Of a stretch of DNA of 64,000 bases, positions 1 through 10,354 are shown one piece after another. The first letter of the stretch is position 1. Each line of letters opens with the position of its first letter. Below the pieces are notes generated by a model, which was given only the letters and a program-made list of their open reading frames with translations, did not search any database and had not been told where the DNA came from. The position numbers and the translations under genes were made by a program. Source of the stretch: Virgibacillus doumboii (GTDB lineage: Bacteria; Bacillota; Bacilli; Bacillales; Amphibacillaceae); assembly GCF_902806455.1 (NCBI RefSeq), contig NZ_CADCWQ010000001.1:868001-932000 (forward strand), in the 5' to 3' direction.

Positions 1-2103
<2,103 letters not shown>

Positions 2104-2146
2104 TTACAAAGCATTGCCCTCAAATTTTATAACTACTTTTACTTAA

Positions 2147-2174
2147 AGCATACTCAGAATTTAAAAAATGTCAA
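2147..2174 (-). promoter_or_regulatory. Sigma-A-type promoter for the leftward amylase pair
   Basis: On the minus strand, TTGACA (2174-2169) and TATGCT (2152-2147) are separated by 16 bases. The transcript would run through the hairpin at 2060-2088 before reaching the amylase start at 2019. Confidence 0.55.
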
Positions 2175-2200
2175 TAGAAAAAATATTTTTATAAAAAATA

Positions 2201-2216
2201 ATGAAAACGGTTGCAC
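2201..2216. promoter_or_regulatory. LacI/CcpA-family operator-like site overlapping the mdx -35 box
   Basis: ATGAAAACGGTTGCAC resembles the degenerate cre/MalR operator, with an AAAACG.TT core. It overlaps the -35 hexamer TTGCAC of the rightward promoter. The likely binder is the LacI-type protein encoded at 8260-9285, CcpA, or both. Confidence 0.5.
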
Positions 2217-2239
2217 AAAATAAAAAATACGTTTAAAAT
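2211..2239 (+). promoter_or_regulatory. Sigma-A-type promoter of the maltodextrin import operon
   Basis: TTGCAC (2211-2216) and TAAAAT (2234-2239) are 17 bases apart. Operator-like sites lie over the -35 box and just downstream of the predicted start near 2246, so this is a repressible promoter. Confidence 0.6.
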
Positions 2240-2250
2240 AAAATCAGAAT

Positions 2251-2271
2251 TTGTGCAAACGGTTTCGCAAA
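2251..2271. promoter_or_regulatory. Second LacI/CcpA-family operator-like site
   Basis: The core GCAAACGGTTTCGC contains the symmetric AAAC-G-GTTT element. It lies about 5-25 bases after the predicted transcription start and about 50 bp (five helical turns) from the first operator, which would allow paired binding or road-blocking. Confidence 0.5.
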
Positions 2272-2306
2272 CTGTTTAGCAATCTACTAATCCTAAGGGG
2301 GAAACA

Positions 2307-3596
2307 ATGATGAAGAAATCTTCATTTCTATTAATTGCGGGTGCAATGGTTGTCTTTTTATTTTTGGCTGCATGTGCACCGGATCGTTCGTCAGAGGGTA
2401 CAGAAGAAAACAATGAGGGTGACGGTTCAACTGAAACTGCAGAAAAGCCTGATTCACTAACTATTTGGGCAAACGACGAGGAAAAGCAGCTTGAAGCAGT
2501 GAAAGATATTGTAGCCGGTTATGAAGAAGAAACTGGAATTAAGGTTAATGTAGAGGTCAAGTCTATGCTTGATCAGACGCAGGAATTATCACTTGCCGGC
2601 CCTGAAGGAAATGGCCCGGATTTATTCTTCCAGCCGCATGACCGAATCGGGAATATTGTAGCACAAGGTCTGGCTGAGCCTGTTGATATTCCTGAAGATG
2701 TATTAAACAGCTACAGTGATGCTGCTGTCGAAGCTGTGACGTACAACTATAATGGTGAAACAAATCAGTATGGTTTTCCGGCAGTAATTGAGACTTACGG
2801 AATTTTTTACAATAAAGACATCATCAGTGAAGCACCGGAAACAATTGATGATTTGAAGGCAGCTCTGGAAAATCATACGAACCCATCCAATGACGAGTAC
2901 GGGTTTATGATGAAGCCTAATGATTTATATTTTGCCATCCCGTTCTTCTATAACTATGGGGCTTATATTTTCGGTGGAGATACAGGTGAATATAACACGG
3001 ATGATATTGGCTTAAATAATGAAGGGGCGGTTGCAGGTGCAGAATTATTTCAATCCTTCTTTGGCGAAGGGAAAATTCCACCATCAACTACAACAGACGT
3101 AATCGATGGATTGTTCAGTGATGGAAAAGTTGGTGCGGTTATTAATGGACCATGGAGTATCGTTGGTTACAAAGATGCAATCGGCGACAGTCTCGCTTTT
3201 GCACCTTTCCCGTCAATCAATGGTGAACCGGCTCAAACTTTCGTAGGGGTAAAATCTTGGATGGTTTCCTACTACTCGGAAAATAAAGAGTGGGCTGCGG
3301 ATTTGGCTGCATATATTACAAATCCGGAAAACTCCCAGCACTATTTCGAAGTGGCTGGTGAATTGACTCCAAGTAAAGAAGCACTTGAGGCAATAGAGGA
3401 TCCTATTTATGCGGCATTTGCAGAACAAATAAAGCATGGTACTCCAATGCCAAGTACACCGGCAATGCAACAGGTTTGGGAACCATTTAATAATGCGTTG
3501 CAGTTTATCGCAGAAGGTGAGGACATAAAACCAGTCCTTGATGAAGCGGTTCAGCAAATAAAGACGAATATAGAAGCAAGTGGAGTAGAGCAGTAA
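2307..3596 (+). CDS. mdxE: Maltodextrin ABC transporter substrate-binding lipoprotein
   Basis: A 429-residue extracellular lipoprotein. It has a charged N-terminus and hydrophobic core, and its lipobox LAAC has the acylated Cys at residue 23, followed by an acidic Ser/Glu-rich linker. The body is a family 1 solute-binding protein of the maltose/maltodextrin type: SLTIWANDEEKQ, GPDLFFQPHDRIG, FPAVIETYGIFYNKD and the closing INGPWSI motif are all visible. The ribosome binding site GGGGG lies about 7 bases upstream, and a second ATG directly follows the first. It is the first gene of the importer operon behind a repressible promoter. The substrate (maltodextrins/cyclodextrins) is inferred from the amylases on both sides. 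A hairpin after the stop probably limits read-through into the permeases. Confidence 0.92.
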   Translation: MMKKSSFLLIAGAMVVFLFLAACAPDRSSEGTEENNEGDGSTETAEKPDSLTIWANDEEKQLEAVKDIVAGYEEETGIKVNVEVKSMLDQTQELSLAGPEGNGPDLFFQPHDRIGNIVAQGLAEPVDIPEDVLNSYSDAAVEAVTYNYNGETNQYGFPAVIETYGIFYNKDIISEAPETIDDLKAALENHTNPSNDEYGFMMKPNDLYFAIPFFYNYGAYIFGGDTGEYNTDDIGLNNEGAVAGAELFQSFFGEGKIPPSTTTDVIDGLFSDGKVGAVINGPWSIVGYKDAIGDSLAFAPFPSINGEPAQTFVGVKSWMVSYYSENKEWAADLAAYITNPENSQHYFEVAGELTPSKEALEAIEDPIYAAFAEQIKHGTPMPSTPAMQQVWEPFNNALQFIAEGEDIKPVLDEAVQQIKTNIEASGVEQ

Positions 3597-3600
3597 TAAC

Positions 3601-3634
3601 GATTGATGGGAGGAGCTAGCTCTTCCCATTAATC
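3601..3634 (+). terminator. Hairpin between binding-protein and permease genes
   Basis: An inverted repeat GATTGATGGGAGGAGC / GCTCTTCCCATTAATC is followed by an A/T-rich stretch rather than a clean T-run. It lies just after mdxE and probably acts as a leaky terminator or mRNA 3'-end stabiliser, giving more binding protein than permease. Confidence 0.55.
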
Positions 3635-3707
3635 AATTTAATTTATTGTTGGTTAAACTCCGGTTCAATAGTTTTTTTCGCTTTTGATTTTAAAGGGGGT
3701 AACAAAA

Positions 3708-5012
3708 TTGTCATCACCCGGCAATAAGCAGAAACACGTCAGCAAACATAATCCTAAAATAGCGATGATTTTATCGATTCTGTTTGCTGGTCTGGGTCAA
3801 TTATATAATCGCAGATACTTAAAAGGGATATCCTTTATCATCATTGAAGCAGCATTTCTGATAACAACACTGCAATGGATAAACTTTGGTTTGTGGGGGC
3901 TGCGAACACTTGGTACAATCCCTGGAACGGACCATTCCATACGGTTGCTCGTTTTTGGTGTTCTTTCGCTGATTACAATTGTTATAGTCGGAACATTGTA
4001 TGTATTTAACGTTTTGGATGCACGTAACCAGGCGAAAAAAATCAGGGATGGATGGACTCCGCCTTCGCTGAAAGAATCGGTTAGAATATCATATGATAAT
4101 GCATTTCCTTATTTGATGACGTTCCCAGGGTTACTCCTGATGGTGTTCGTCGTTATTTTTCCGTTGATTTTCTCAGTGTTGCTTGCATTTACAAACTATA
4201 ATCTATTTAATTCACCACCTCGTAATCTGGTAGATTGGGTCGGTTTTGATAATTTCGTAGAGCTGGTGACTGTACCAATTTGGCAGGACACTTTCATAAG
4301 TGTGTTTGCCTGGACAATTGTCTGGACAGTAGTTGCAACGAGTTTACAAATTGGACTTGGATTATTTTTAGCGGTACTTGTTAATGATCCAAGAGTGAAA
4401 TTTAAAAAACTGATTCGTACTATTCTCATTCTGCCATGGGCTGTTCCTGCTTTTGTAACGATATTGATTTTTGCAGCTATGTTTAATGATGAATTTGGGT
4501 CGATAAACAGAGACATTATTATTCCGCTATTCGGTGGTGATGGGTTGCCGTGGCTCAGTGATCCGTTTTACTCACGTATCGCTATAATCATGATTCAGAC
4601 ATGGCTTGGCTTTCCCTTTGTTTTTGCTTTATTTACAGGGGTGCTGCAAAGTATTTCCAAAGACTGGTATGAAGCGGCAGATGTTGATGGGGGTTCACGC
4701 TTGCAAAAATTCCGTCACATTACTTTCCCGCATATAATGTTTGCGACCGCTCCATTATTAATTATGCAGTACGCACAAAACTTTAATAATTTTAATATTA
4801 TTTATCTATTTAATGAAGGTGGACCTCCAGTAAGAGGACAAAACGCAGGTGGTACAGATATATTAATTTCGTGGGTATATAAACTGACATTCGATACAAA
4901 CAATTATGCGATGGCGGCAGTAATATCCATCATTATGGGACTGATCGTATCCGGATTTGCTTTCTATCAGTTCAGACAAACAAGATCATTTAAGGAAGAG
5001 GGTGAAATATAA
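3708..5012 (+). CDS. mdxF: Maltodextrin ABC transporter permease, MdxF-like
   Basis: A 434-residue inner-membrane permease. The chosen TTG start at 3708 has an AAAGGGGG site 8 bases upstream; an in-frame upstream TTG (3684) would place the ribosome site inside the gene. The N-terminal extension holds a short charged segment and two extra membrane helices (about residues 20-105), as in MdxF/MalF-type subunits. The typical six-helix permease core comes next. The EAA loop EAADVDGGSRLQKFRHITFP, which docks the ATPase, is at about residues 322-341. The last bases overlap the start of the next gene (TAATG), so the two permeases are coupled. It forms the heterodimeric channel with MdxG. Confidence 0.92.
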   Translation: MSSPGNKQKHVSKHNPKIAMILSILFAGLGQLYNRRYLKGISFIIIEAAFLITTLQWINFGLWGLRTLGTIPGTDHSIRLLVFGVLSLITIVIVGTLYVFNVLDARNQAKKIRDGWTPPSLKESVRISYDNAFPYLMTFPGLLLMVFVVIFPLIFSVLLAFTNYNLFNSPPRNLVDWVGFDNFVELVTVPIWQDTFISVFAWTIVWTVVATSLQIGLGLFLAVLVNDPRVKFKKLIRTILILPWAVPAFVTILIFAAMFNDEFGSINRDIIIPLFGGDGLPWLSDPFYSRIAIIMIQTWLGFPFVFALFTGVLQSISKDWYEAADVDGGSRLQKFRHITFPHIMFATAPLLIMQYAQNFNNFNIIYLFNEGGPPVRGQNAGGTDILISWVYKLTFDTNNYAMAAVISIIMGLIVSGFAFYQFRQTRSFKEEGEI

Positions 5013-5851
5013 TGAATCAAAAAACGAAATCAAAGCTGGAAGTTGCTGGAATTTACGTTATTATTGCGATTGTATCGATTATTATATTTTATCCCCTGCT
5101 CTGGACTATTGGAATGTCATTAAACCAGGGAACGAGTCTTTATTCATCTTCCATCATTCCGGAAAACTTTTCATTCGAGCATTATAAATGGTTGTTTGGT
5201 GAAGAAAGTGATTATTTAATCTGGTACAAAAATTCACTCATTGTATCATCAGTAGTTGCCGTTGGAAGTGTCATTATAACTTCGCTGGTTGCCTACGCTT
5301 TCTCAAGGTATCAATTTGTCGGCAAAAAAAACGGTTTATATGTATTTCTTCTCCTGCAAATGTTCCCAGTCATGATGGCTATGGTTGCCTTGTATATTTT
5401 CCTGAATATGATAGGACTTTTGGATACATTATCAGGATTAATCCTTATTTATCTGGGAGGACAGATACCATTCAATGCGTGGCTTGTGAAGGGGTATTTT
5501 GACACCATTCCCCGTGAATTGGATCAGGCTGCACGAATCGACGGCGCCGGCCATTTACGTGTGTTCTGGAGTATTATGCTTCCATTGGCAAAGCCAATCC
5601 TTGCAGTTGTAGCCCTGTTTAATTTTATGATGCCGATGTTTGACTTTTTGCTTCCCTCAATTGTACTTACAAGTGAAGAAAACTATACACTGGCAGTCGG
5701 GCTTTATAACTTTATTAATGATCAGTTTTCCAATAACTTTACACGTTTTGCAGCAGGATCCATTCTCGTCGCTATCCCGATTGCAGCCATTTATTTATTC
5801 CTGCAGCGGTACTTGATTTCAGGATTAACTGCAGGCGGATCGAAGGGATAG
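5012..5851 (+). CDS. mdxG: Maltodextrin ABC transporter permease, MdxG-like
   Basis: A 279-residue CUT1-family permease with about six membrane helices and the EAA loop QAARIDGAGHLRVFWSIMLP (about residues 171-190) that contacts the shared ATPase. The C-terminus, GLTAGGSKG, is the usual end of MalG-like subunits. It starts at the ATG overlapping the mdxF stop. It pairs with MdxF to form the channel. No ATPase gene is present in this operon, so a multitask MsmX-type ATPase encoded elsewhere is expected. Confidence 0.92.
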   Translation: MNQKTKSKLEVAGIYVIIAIVSIIIFYPLLWTIGMSLNQGTSLYSSSIIPENFSFEHYKWLFGEESDYLIWYKNSLIVSSVVAVGSVIITSLVAYAFSRYQFVGKKNGLYVFLLLQMFPVMMAMVALYIFLNMIGLLDTLSGLILIYLGGQIPFNAWLVKGYFDTIPRELDQAARIDGAGHLRVFWSIMLPLAKPILAVVALFNFMMPMFDFLLPSIVLTSEENYTLAVGLYNFINDQFSNNFTRFAAGSILVAIPIAAIYLFLQRYLISGLTAGGSKG

Positions 5852-5889
5852 AATCAGCAGCAATATGACAGGTAGGAGGAATAACAGGA

Positions 5890-8235
5890 ATGCTTGAAGA
5901 TACGAGTTTTGCCTTACACCCGGGAAATGAACAACAATCCAAGGCAGTTATTTACCGCGATATTGGGTCTGTAAAAACATATCGATCAGAAGACAACACG
6001 TATTATTTTCATTGTGAAAACGGATATATAGCTATTCAATTTTTTACCAATTCCATTGTCAGGGTTGTAATGAATCGGACAAATAAGCCGGAGTTAAATG
6101 ATTCATATGCAGTTGTTGCAACTCCGGAAAAAATGGACATTGCGGAAGAAACATCTGACGAACAGATTATATTGAAAACCGAACGACTTGAAGCAGTAAT
6201 CCAAAAGAAACCATTTCGTCTTACAGTAAACGACAAAGACAGCAATGTGCTTTTGGAAGAAGGCGAGCGCGGGATGGCTTATCGTGAAAATGGTGAAGTG
6301 ATTGCGTTCAAAAAGATGAATGATAATGATCATTTTTACGGGTTTGGTGAAAAATCAGGACATCTCGATAAGCGCGGTGGAAAATATGAAATGTGGAATA
6401 CGGATGTCTATGCACCGCATAATCCGGAAACAGATCCGCTTTATGAATCTATTCCATATTTCATGACCTTGCGTGATGGGCGTGCCCATGGTGTGTTTTT
6501 TGATAATACATTCCGGACCACGTTTGATATGAAATCGGATAGGGAGATGTATTCATATAAAGCGGAGGGCGGACAACTCGATTATTATGTAATGGCCGGG
6601 CCTGAGCCGAAGTCGGTTTTAGAACAGTATACACATCTTACCGGAAGAATGCCGCTTCCGCCGAAATGGTCGTTAGGTTATCAGCAGTCGCGTTACAGTT
6701 ATCAATCAGAAACAGAAGTTAGAGAGGTTGCCGAAAATTTTATTAATAAAAATATACCCATCGATGCCATTCATCTTGATATTCACTATATGAACGGATT
6801 TCGAGTATTTACATTTGATAAAGAAAAATTCCCGAATCCTGAGCAGCTGATTTCAGATTTACGTGAAATGGGAATTCGGGTAGTACCCATTGTTGACCCA
6901 GGGGTTAAAAAGGATGCAGAGTATGCTGTTTATCAGGAAGGTATAAACCAGGATTTATTTTGTAAATACATGGAAGGTGATGTTTATTTTGGTGAAGTTT
7001 GGCCTGGTGTAAGTGCATTCCCTGATTTTACTGATGAAAAGGTCCGTAAATGGTGGGGTGACAAGCATGAATTTTACACAGAAATCGGCATTGAGGGTAT
7101 CTGGAATGATATGAACGAGCCGGCAGTTTTCAATGAAACAAAAACGATGGATGTCAGTGTCATGCATCGAAATGATGGAAGGCCTGCTGTTCATCGGGAA
7201 TTGCATAATATTTATGGACTGTTAATGGGGCAGGCAACCTATGACAGTATGAAAGAACAGCTGAATGGAAAACGGCCATTTTTACTGACTCGTGCCGGAT
7301 TTTCCGGAATACAACGATATGCTGCTGTATGGACAGGCGATAATCGCAGCTTCTGGGAACACCTGCAAATGTCACTGCCGATGGTAATGAACCTTGGACT
7401 TTCCGGAATTCCTTTCGCGGGCCCGGATGTTGGCGGTTTCGCCCATGATACAAATGCCGAATTATTAGTTCGCTGGACACAGGTGGGGGCATTCACGCCA
7501 TACTTCCGAAATCACTCAGCGCTTGGCTTCCGATATCAGGAACCATGGCAGTTTGGTGAAAAGTATGAAAAGATTATACGAAAATTTATCCAGATGCGCT
7601 ACAAATGGATGCCGCAGCTGTACTCCTTGTTTTACCATGCAAGTGTGTCAGGAATTCCTGTAATGCGCCCGCTGCTCATGGAATTTCCGGAAGATATGAA
7701 AACATATAATTTAAATGACCAGTTTATGATTGGTGATAATGTTATCATTGCCCCTGTTTTGTCACCTTCTGTTACAGATAGGGCAGTTTACCTGCCAAAA
7801 GGTGAGTGGGTAGATATGGAAACAGGCGCTGGTTATCAGGGCGAACAAACGCATTTAATCCATGCAGAACTTGATCAATTACCGATTTTTGTAAAACGGG
7901 GAACGGCAATTATGCAAACGGAGTGGACATCTAATACAGATAAAAGTCCTAAAGATTTAAACTTGCATGTTTACGCCGGGGAAAATAATGAATCCTATCA
8001 ATTTACTTTTTATGATGATGACGGTGAAACGTTTGCGTTTGAAAATGGTTTATTTCTAAGGATTGCAATTGAAGTGAAATCGACAGCAGATGCTGTAACT
8101 GTTAATACGGCAGAACATTCAGGAGACTATTTGCCGGCATATGACAAAATTAAGGTGCATGTTCACGGCCTGGATGACAGCCAGGAAGTTATTTTAAATA
8201 ATAGTGACAATACAGCAATATCTTTAGTAAAATAA
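5890..8235 (+). CDS. Alpha-glucosidase, glycoside hydrolase family 31
   Basis: A 781-residue cytosolic GH31 enzyme. It has the N-terminal beta-sandwich (about 1-240), including the conserved FYGFGEKSG strand, then the catalytic barrel. The nucleophile Asp is in GIWNDMNEP (about residue 407) and the acid/base Asp in WTGDNRSFWEHL (about 484). The RNHSALGFR substrate loop is at about residue 540 and two C-terminal beta domains complete the protein. It should release glucose from the non-reducing end of imported maltodextrins or isomalto-oligosaccharides. A GGAGG site lies about 10 bases before the ATG. It sits in the importer operon between mdxG and the regulator gene. The length and motifs are complete. 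Confidence 0.93.
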   Translation: MLEDTSFALHPGNEQQSKAVIYRDIGSVKTYRSEDNTYYFHCENGYIAIQFFTNSIVRVVMNRTNKPELNDSYAVVATPEKMDIAEETSDEQIILKTERLEAVIQKKPFRLTVNDKDSNVLLEEGERGMAYRENGEVIAFKKMNDNDHFYGFGEKSGHLDKRGGKYEMWNTDVYAPHNPETDPLYESIPYFMTLRDGRAHGVFFDNTFRTTFDMKSDREMYSYKAEGGQLDYYVMAGPEPKSVLEQYTHLTGRMPLPPKWSLGYQQSRYSYQSETEVREVAENFINKNIPIDAIHLDIHYMNGFRVFTFDKEKFPNPEQLISDLREMGIRVVPIVDPGVKKDAEYAVYQEGINQDLFCKYMEGDVYFGEVWPGVSAFPDFTDEKVRKWWGDKHEFYTEIGIEGIWNDMNEPAVFNETKTMDVSVMHRNDGRPAVHRELHNIYGLLMGQATYDSMKEQLNGKRPFLLTRAGFSGIQRYAAVWTGDNRSFWEHLQMSLPMVMNLGLSGIPFAGPDVGGFAHDTNAELLVRWTQVGAFTPYFRNHSALGFRYQEPWQFGEKYEKIIRKFIQMRYKWMPQLYSLFYHASVSGIPVMRPLLMEFPEDMKTYNLNDQFMIGDNVIIAPVLSPSVTDRAVYLPKGEWVDMETGAGYQGEQTHLIHAELDQLPIFVKRGTAIMQTEWTSNTDKSPKDLNLHVYAGENNESYQFTFYDDDGETFAFENGLFLRIAIEVKSTADAVTVNTAEHSGDYLPAYDKIKVHVHGLDDSQEVILNNSDNTAISLVK

Positions 8236-8259
8236 AAGAAAAAGTAGAGGGTGAGGTAT

Positions 8260-9285
8260 TTGGTAACAATTAAAGATGTAGCAAAGATAACAGGAGTAGC
8301 ACCCTCTACCGTATCACGTGTAATTGCAGATAACCCGCGGATAAGCATGGATACGAAAGAAAAAGTGCGAAAAGCAATGAAAGAATTAGGGTACCACCCG
8401 AATGTCAATGCCAGAAATCTAGCTGTGAAATCGACCAAAGCAATTGGTGTCGTTTTGCCATCATCTGCAGATAAAGCACTGCAAAATCCGTTTTTCCCCG
8501 AAATTTTACGGGGGATTGGTTCGGTGACACATGGAATGGAATATTCGATGACATTATCGAGCGGTATTACGGAAGATGAAATATTCGATGAAGTGCAGCG
8601 GATGGTATATGGCAGCTATGTAGATGGAATTATCCTGTTGTATTCCCGCCTCAATGACCGTGTCATGAATTTCTTGCGTGAAAAAGATTTTCCATATGTG
8701 ATAGTTGGTAAACCACATGAGCATGCTCATACGATTACGCATGTTGATAACGACAACTATATTGCCGGAAAAGAAATTACCAATCATTTGATTGAAATGG
8801 GTCATGAAAAAATTGCATTTATCGGCGGGTCGAAAGATTTATTTGTAACGATGGACCGTGAAGCGGGGTATGAAGCAGCCATTAAAGAAGCAAGTCTGAT
8901 AAATAATGAAGATTATAAAATACACACTGAATTTTTGAAATCAGGTGGACGGGAAGCAGTTGAAACGTTGCTTGGATTGTCAGCTCCCCCTACAGGATTG
9001 GTCATTAGTGACGATCTGATGAGTCTTGGTGTGTTAAGTATGCTGGAGGAATCGGGCTATTCCGTACCACGTGATTTTTCACTGGTCAGTTTCAATAATG
9101 TGTATTTATCCGAAATAACAAGTCCTGCATTAACGACGGTTGATATTCACATCCATGATTTGGGAGCCCAATCGGCCAAAGCACTTATCGAAAAAACAGT
9201 TAACAAGACGGAATCTCCTAAAAGGATTACGGTTCCGCATGAAATCGTATATCGGAATTCGGTCAGCAGAAGGGAAGCTCATTAA
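8260..9285 (+). CDS. LacI/GalR-family transcriptional regulator (MalR-like)
   Basis: A 341-residue DNA-binding regulator. The N-terminal helix-turn-helix reads VTIKDVAKITGVAPSTVSRV, with the hinge helix near residues 50-60 (NARNLAVKSTKAIGVV). The periplasmic-binding-protein-like effector domain follows, ending in the family-typical LTTVDIHIHDLG and VYRNSV. The TTG at 8260 is preferred because AGAGGG lies 8 bases upstream; an in-frame GTG at 8251 overlaps that site. It is last in the maltodextrin operon and most simply binds the paired operators at 2201-2271, giving autoregulation. The effector is probably a maltose-type sugar; this is inferred. Confidence 0.93.
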   Translation: MVTIKDVAKITGVAPSTVSRVIADNPRISMDTKEKVRKAMKELGYHPNVNARNLAVKSTKAIGVVLPSSADKALQNPFFPEILRGIGSVTHGMEYSMTLSSGITEDEIFDEVQRMVYGSYVDGIILLYSRLNDRVMNFLREKDFPYVIVGKPHEHAHTITHVDNDNYIAGKEITNHLIEMGHEKIAFIGGSKDLFVTMDREAGYEAAIKEASLINNEDYKIHTEFLKSGGREAVETLLGLSAPPTGLVISDDLMSLGVLSMLEESGYSVPRDFSLVSFNNVYLSEITSPALTTVDIHIHDLGAQSAKALIEKTVNKTESPKRITVPHEIVYRNSVSRREAH

Positions 9286-9305
9286 TTAGGGCTTCCTTTC
9301 TTTCT
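9271..9305 (+). terminator. Intrinsic terminator of the maltodextrin operon
   Basis: AGGGAAGC pairs with GCTTCCTT across a 12-base loop that contains the regulator stop codon, followed by TTTCTTTCTC. Confidence 0.7.
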
Positions 9306-9373
9306 CGAAATAAACTGTGCTCACACTTCTGTCACATTTTCAGGAAAAAGTGCATTTCCTTTGGTTAATTAAT

Positions 9374-9388
9374 TGAATACGATTCTCA
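9374..9388. promoter_or_regulatory. Candidate Fur box upstream of flavodoxin
   Basis: TGAATAC-G-ATTCTCA fits the Bacillus 7-1-7 Fur consensus (TGATAAT-N-ATTATCA) at 10 of 14 positions and lies about 55 bases before the flavodoxin start. Flavodoxins replace ferredoxin under iron limitation, which fits Fur control. Confidence 0.45.
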
Positions 9389-9441
9389 ACCTCCATTAAA
9401 ATAAAAATAGAGAACATCGCTATTTTTTCGGAGGGATTTTA

Positions 9442-9915
9442 ATGGGAAAGGTACTTTTGCTGTACGCAAGCATGACCGGTAATACCGAATTGATGGCAGA
9501 AATTATTGCTGATGTTGTTGAAAATAAAGGTTATGAGATTGTTACGAAAACATTCGAACTTGATCCAATAGATGTGGAAGAACTGCTCGAATATGATGGT
9601 GTGCTCGTCGGAACATATTCATGGGATGATGGTGAGCTGCCGTATGAAGCCGAGGATTTTTATGAGGAACTTGACGATGTGGAGATCCCCGGGAAAGTGG
9701 TCGGCTGTTTTGGATCCGGTGACTCCTTCTATGATACGTTTGGTGGTGCTGCCAACCTGATGGCAGACCGCTTTGAAGAGAAGGATGCAAACGTGGTCCC
9801 GGAACGACTGATTGTTGATCTGGAACCGGTTAAAGAGGATGTCATACGGTGCCAGAAGTTTGCTGAAGAATTTTGCGGGATGATGGAAAATAAGGATGAA
9901 AGCCGGGGAGCATGA
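9442..9915 (+). CDS. Flavodoxin
   Basis: A 157-residue short-chain electron carrier that binds FMN. The N-terminal strand and phosphate loop read VLLLYASMTGNTELMA (residues 4-19). GTYSWDDGELP forms the 60s FMN loop, and CFGSGDSFYDTF the 90s loop that stacks on the isoalloxazine ring. The protein is strongly acidic, as usual for the family. The ATG has a GGAGGG site about 8 bases upstream. It is a single-gene unit ending in its own terminator, unrelated to the sugar genes on either side. The Fur-box-like sequence upstream suggests induction under iron limitation, as for B. subtilis ykuNOP. Confidence 0.95.
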   Translation: MGKVLLLYASMTGNTELMAEIIADVVENKGYEIVTKTFELDPIDVEELLEYDGVLVGTYSWDDGELPYEAEDFYEELDDVEIPGKVVGCFGSGDSFYDTFGGAANLMADRFEEKDANVVPERLIVDLEPVKEDVIRCQKFAEEFCGMMENKDESRGA

Positions 9916-9926
9916 TAGCAGGTTGC

Positions 9927-9950
9927 AGAGCTGTGGTGCTCTTTTTTATT
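9927..9950 (+). terminator. Flavodoxin terminator
   Basis: AGAGC and GCTCT pair across a 6-base loop, followed by TTTTTATTTG. Confidence 0.75.
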
Positions 9951-9970
9951 TGTGGTGGGTTTATACAGTA

Positions 9971-10170
9971 AAAATATCGGCTCCACAACGAAAACATCCG
10001 CTCGAGACGAGAAACATCAGCCCCACAGCAAAAACATCAGCCCGAGACGAGAAACATCAGCCTCACAGCAAAAACATCAGCCCGAGAAGAAAAACATCGG
10101 CTCGACAGCACAAATATCCGCTCGAGACGGAAAACATCAGCTCGAGAAAAGAAACATTAGCCCGACAGTA
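9971..10170. repeat. Tandem tract of about ten 20-bp degenerate units
   Basis: The trinucleotide ATC (or ATT) recurs at 9976, 9996, 10016, 10036, 10056, 10076, 10096, 10116, 10136 and 10156, an exact 20-bp period. The unit is roughly AAAACATCAGCYCGAGACGA. Units tend to alternate between a CGAGACGA-type and a CACAGCAA-type second half, giving a 40-bp higher-order period. The period is not a multiple of three and several frames stay open, so the apparent ORFs here are repeat artefacts. Confidence 0.9.
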
Positions 10171-10354
10171 ATAGTCCGACAGCAAAGTAACCTAGTGCAT
10201 GCCCCTGAGAACCTCTTGGGCTCACGCGCCTGAGGTGAAATTCATAATGTAAAGTTAGTATAAAAAAATGAAATTTTATTTTAAAAAGCTTGTTAAAATA
10301 TTTCAACTTTTATAAGATAAGGATAAATATTTTTTTTATTAGGGTGACATACAG

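Noticed and set aside
9971..10170. CRISPR array
   Set aside because: Units are contiguous and degenerate, with no unique spacers between identical repeats and no cas genes in the window.
9896..10233. Two overlapping ORFs of about 90 residues over the 20-bp repeat
   Set aside because: A 20-bp period shifts frame each unit, so several frames read the same repeat; there is no ribosome site and no protein family. They are artefacts of the repeat.
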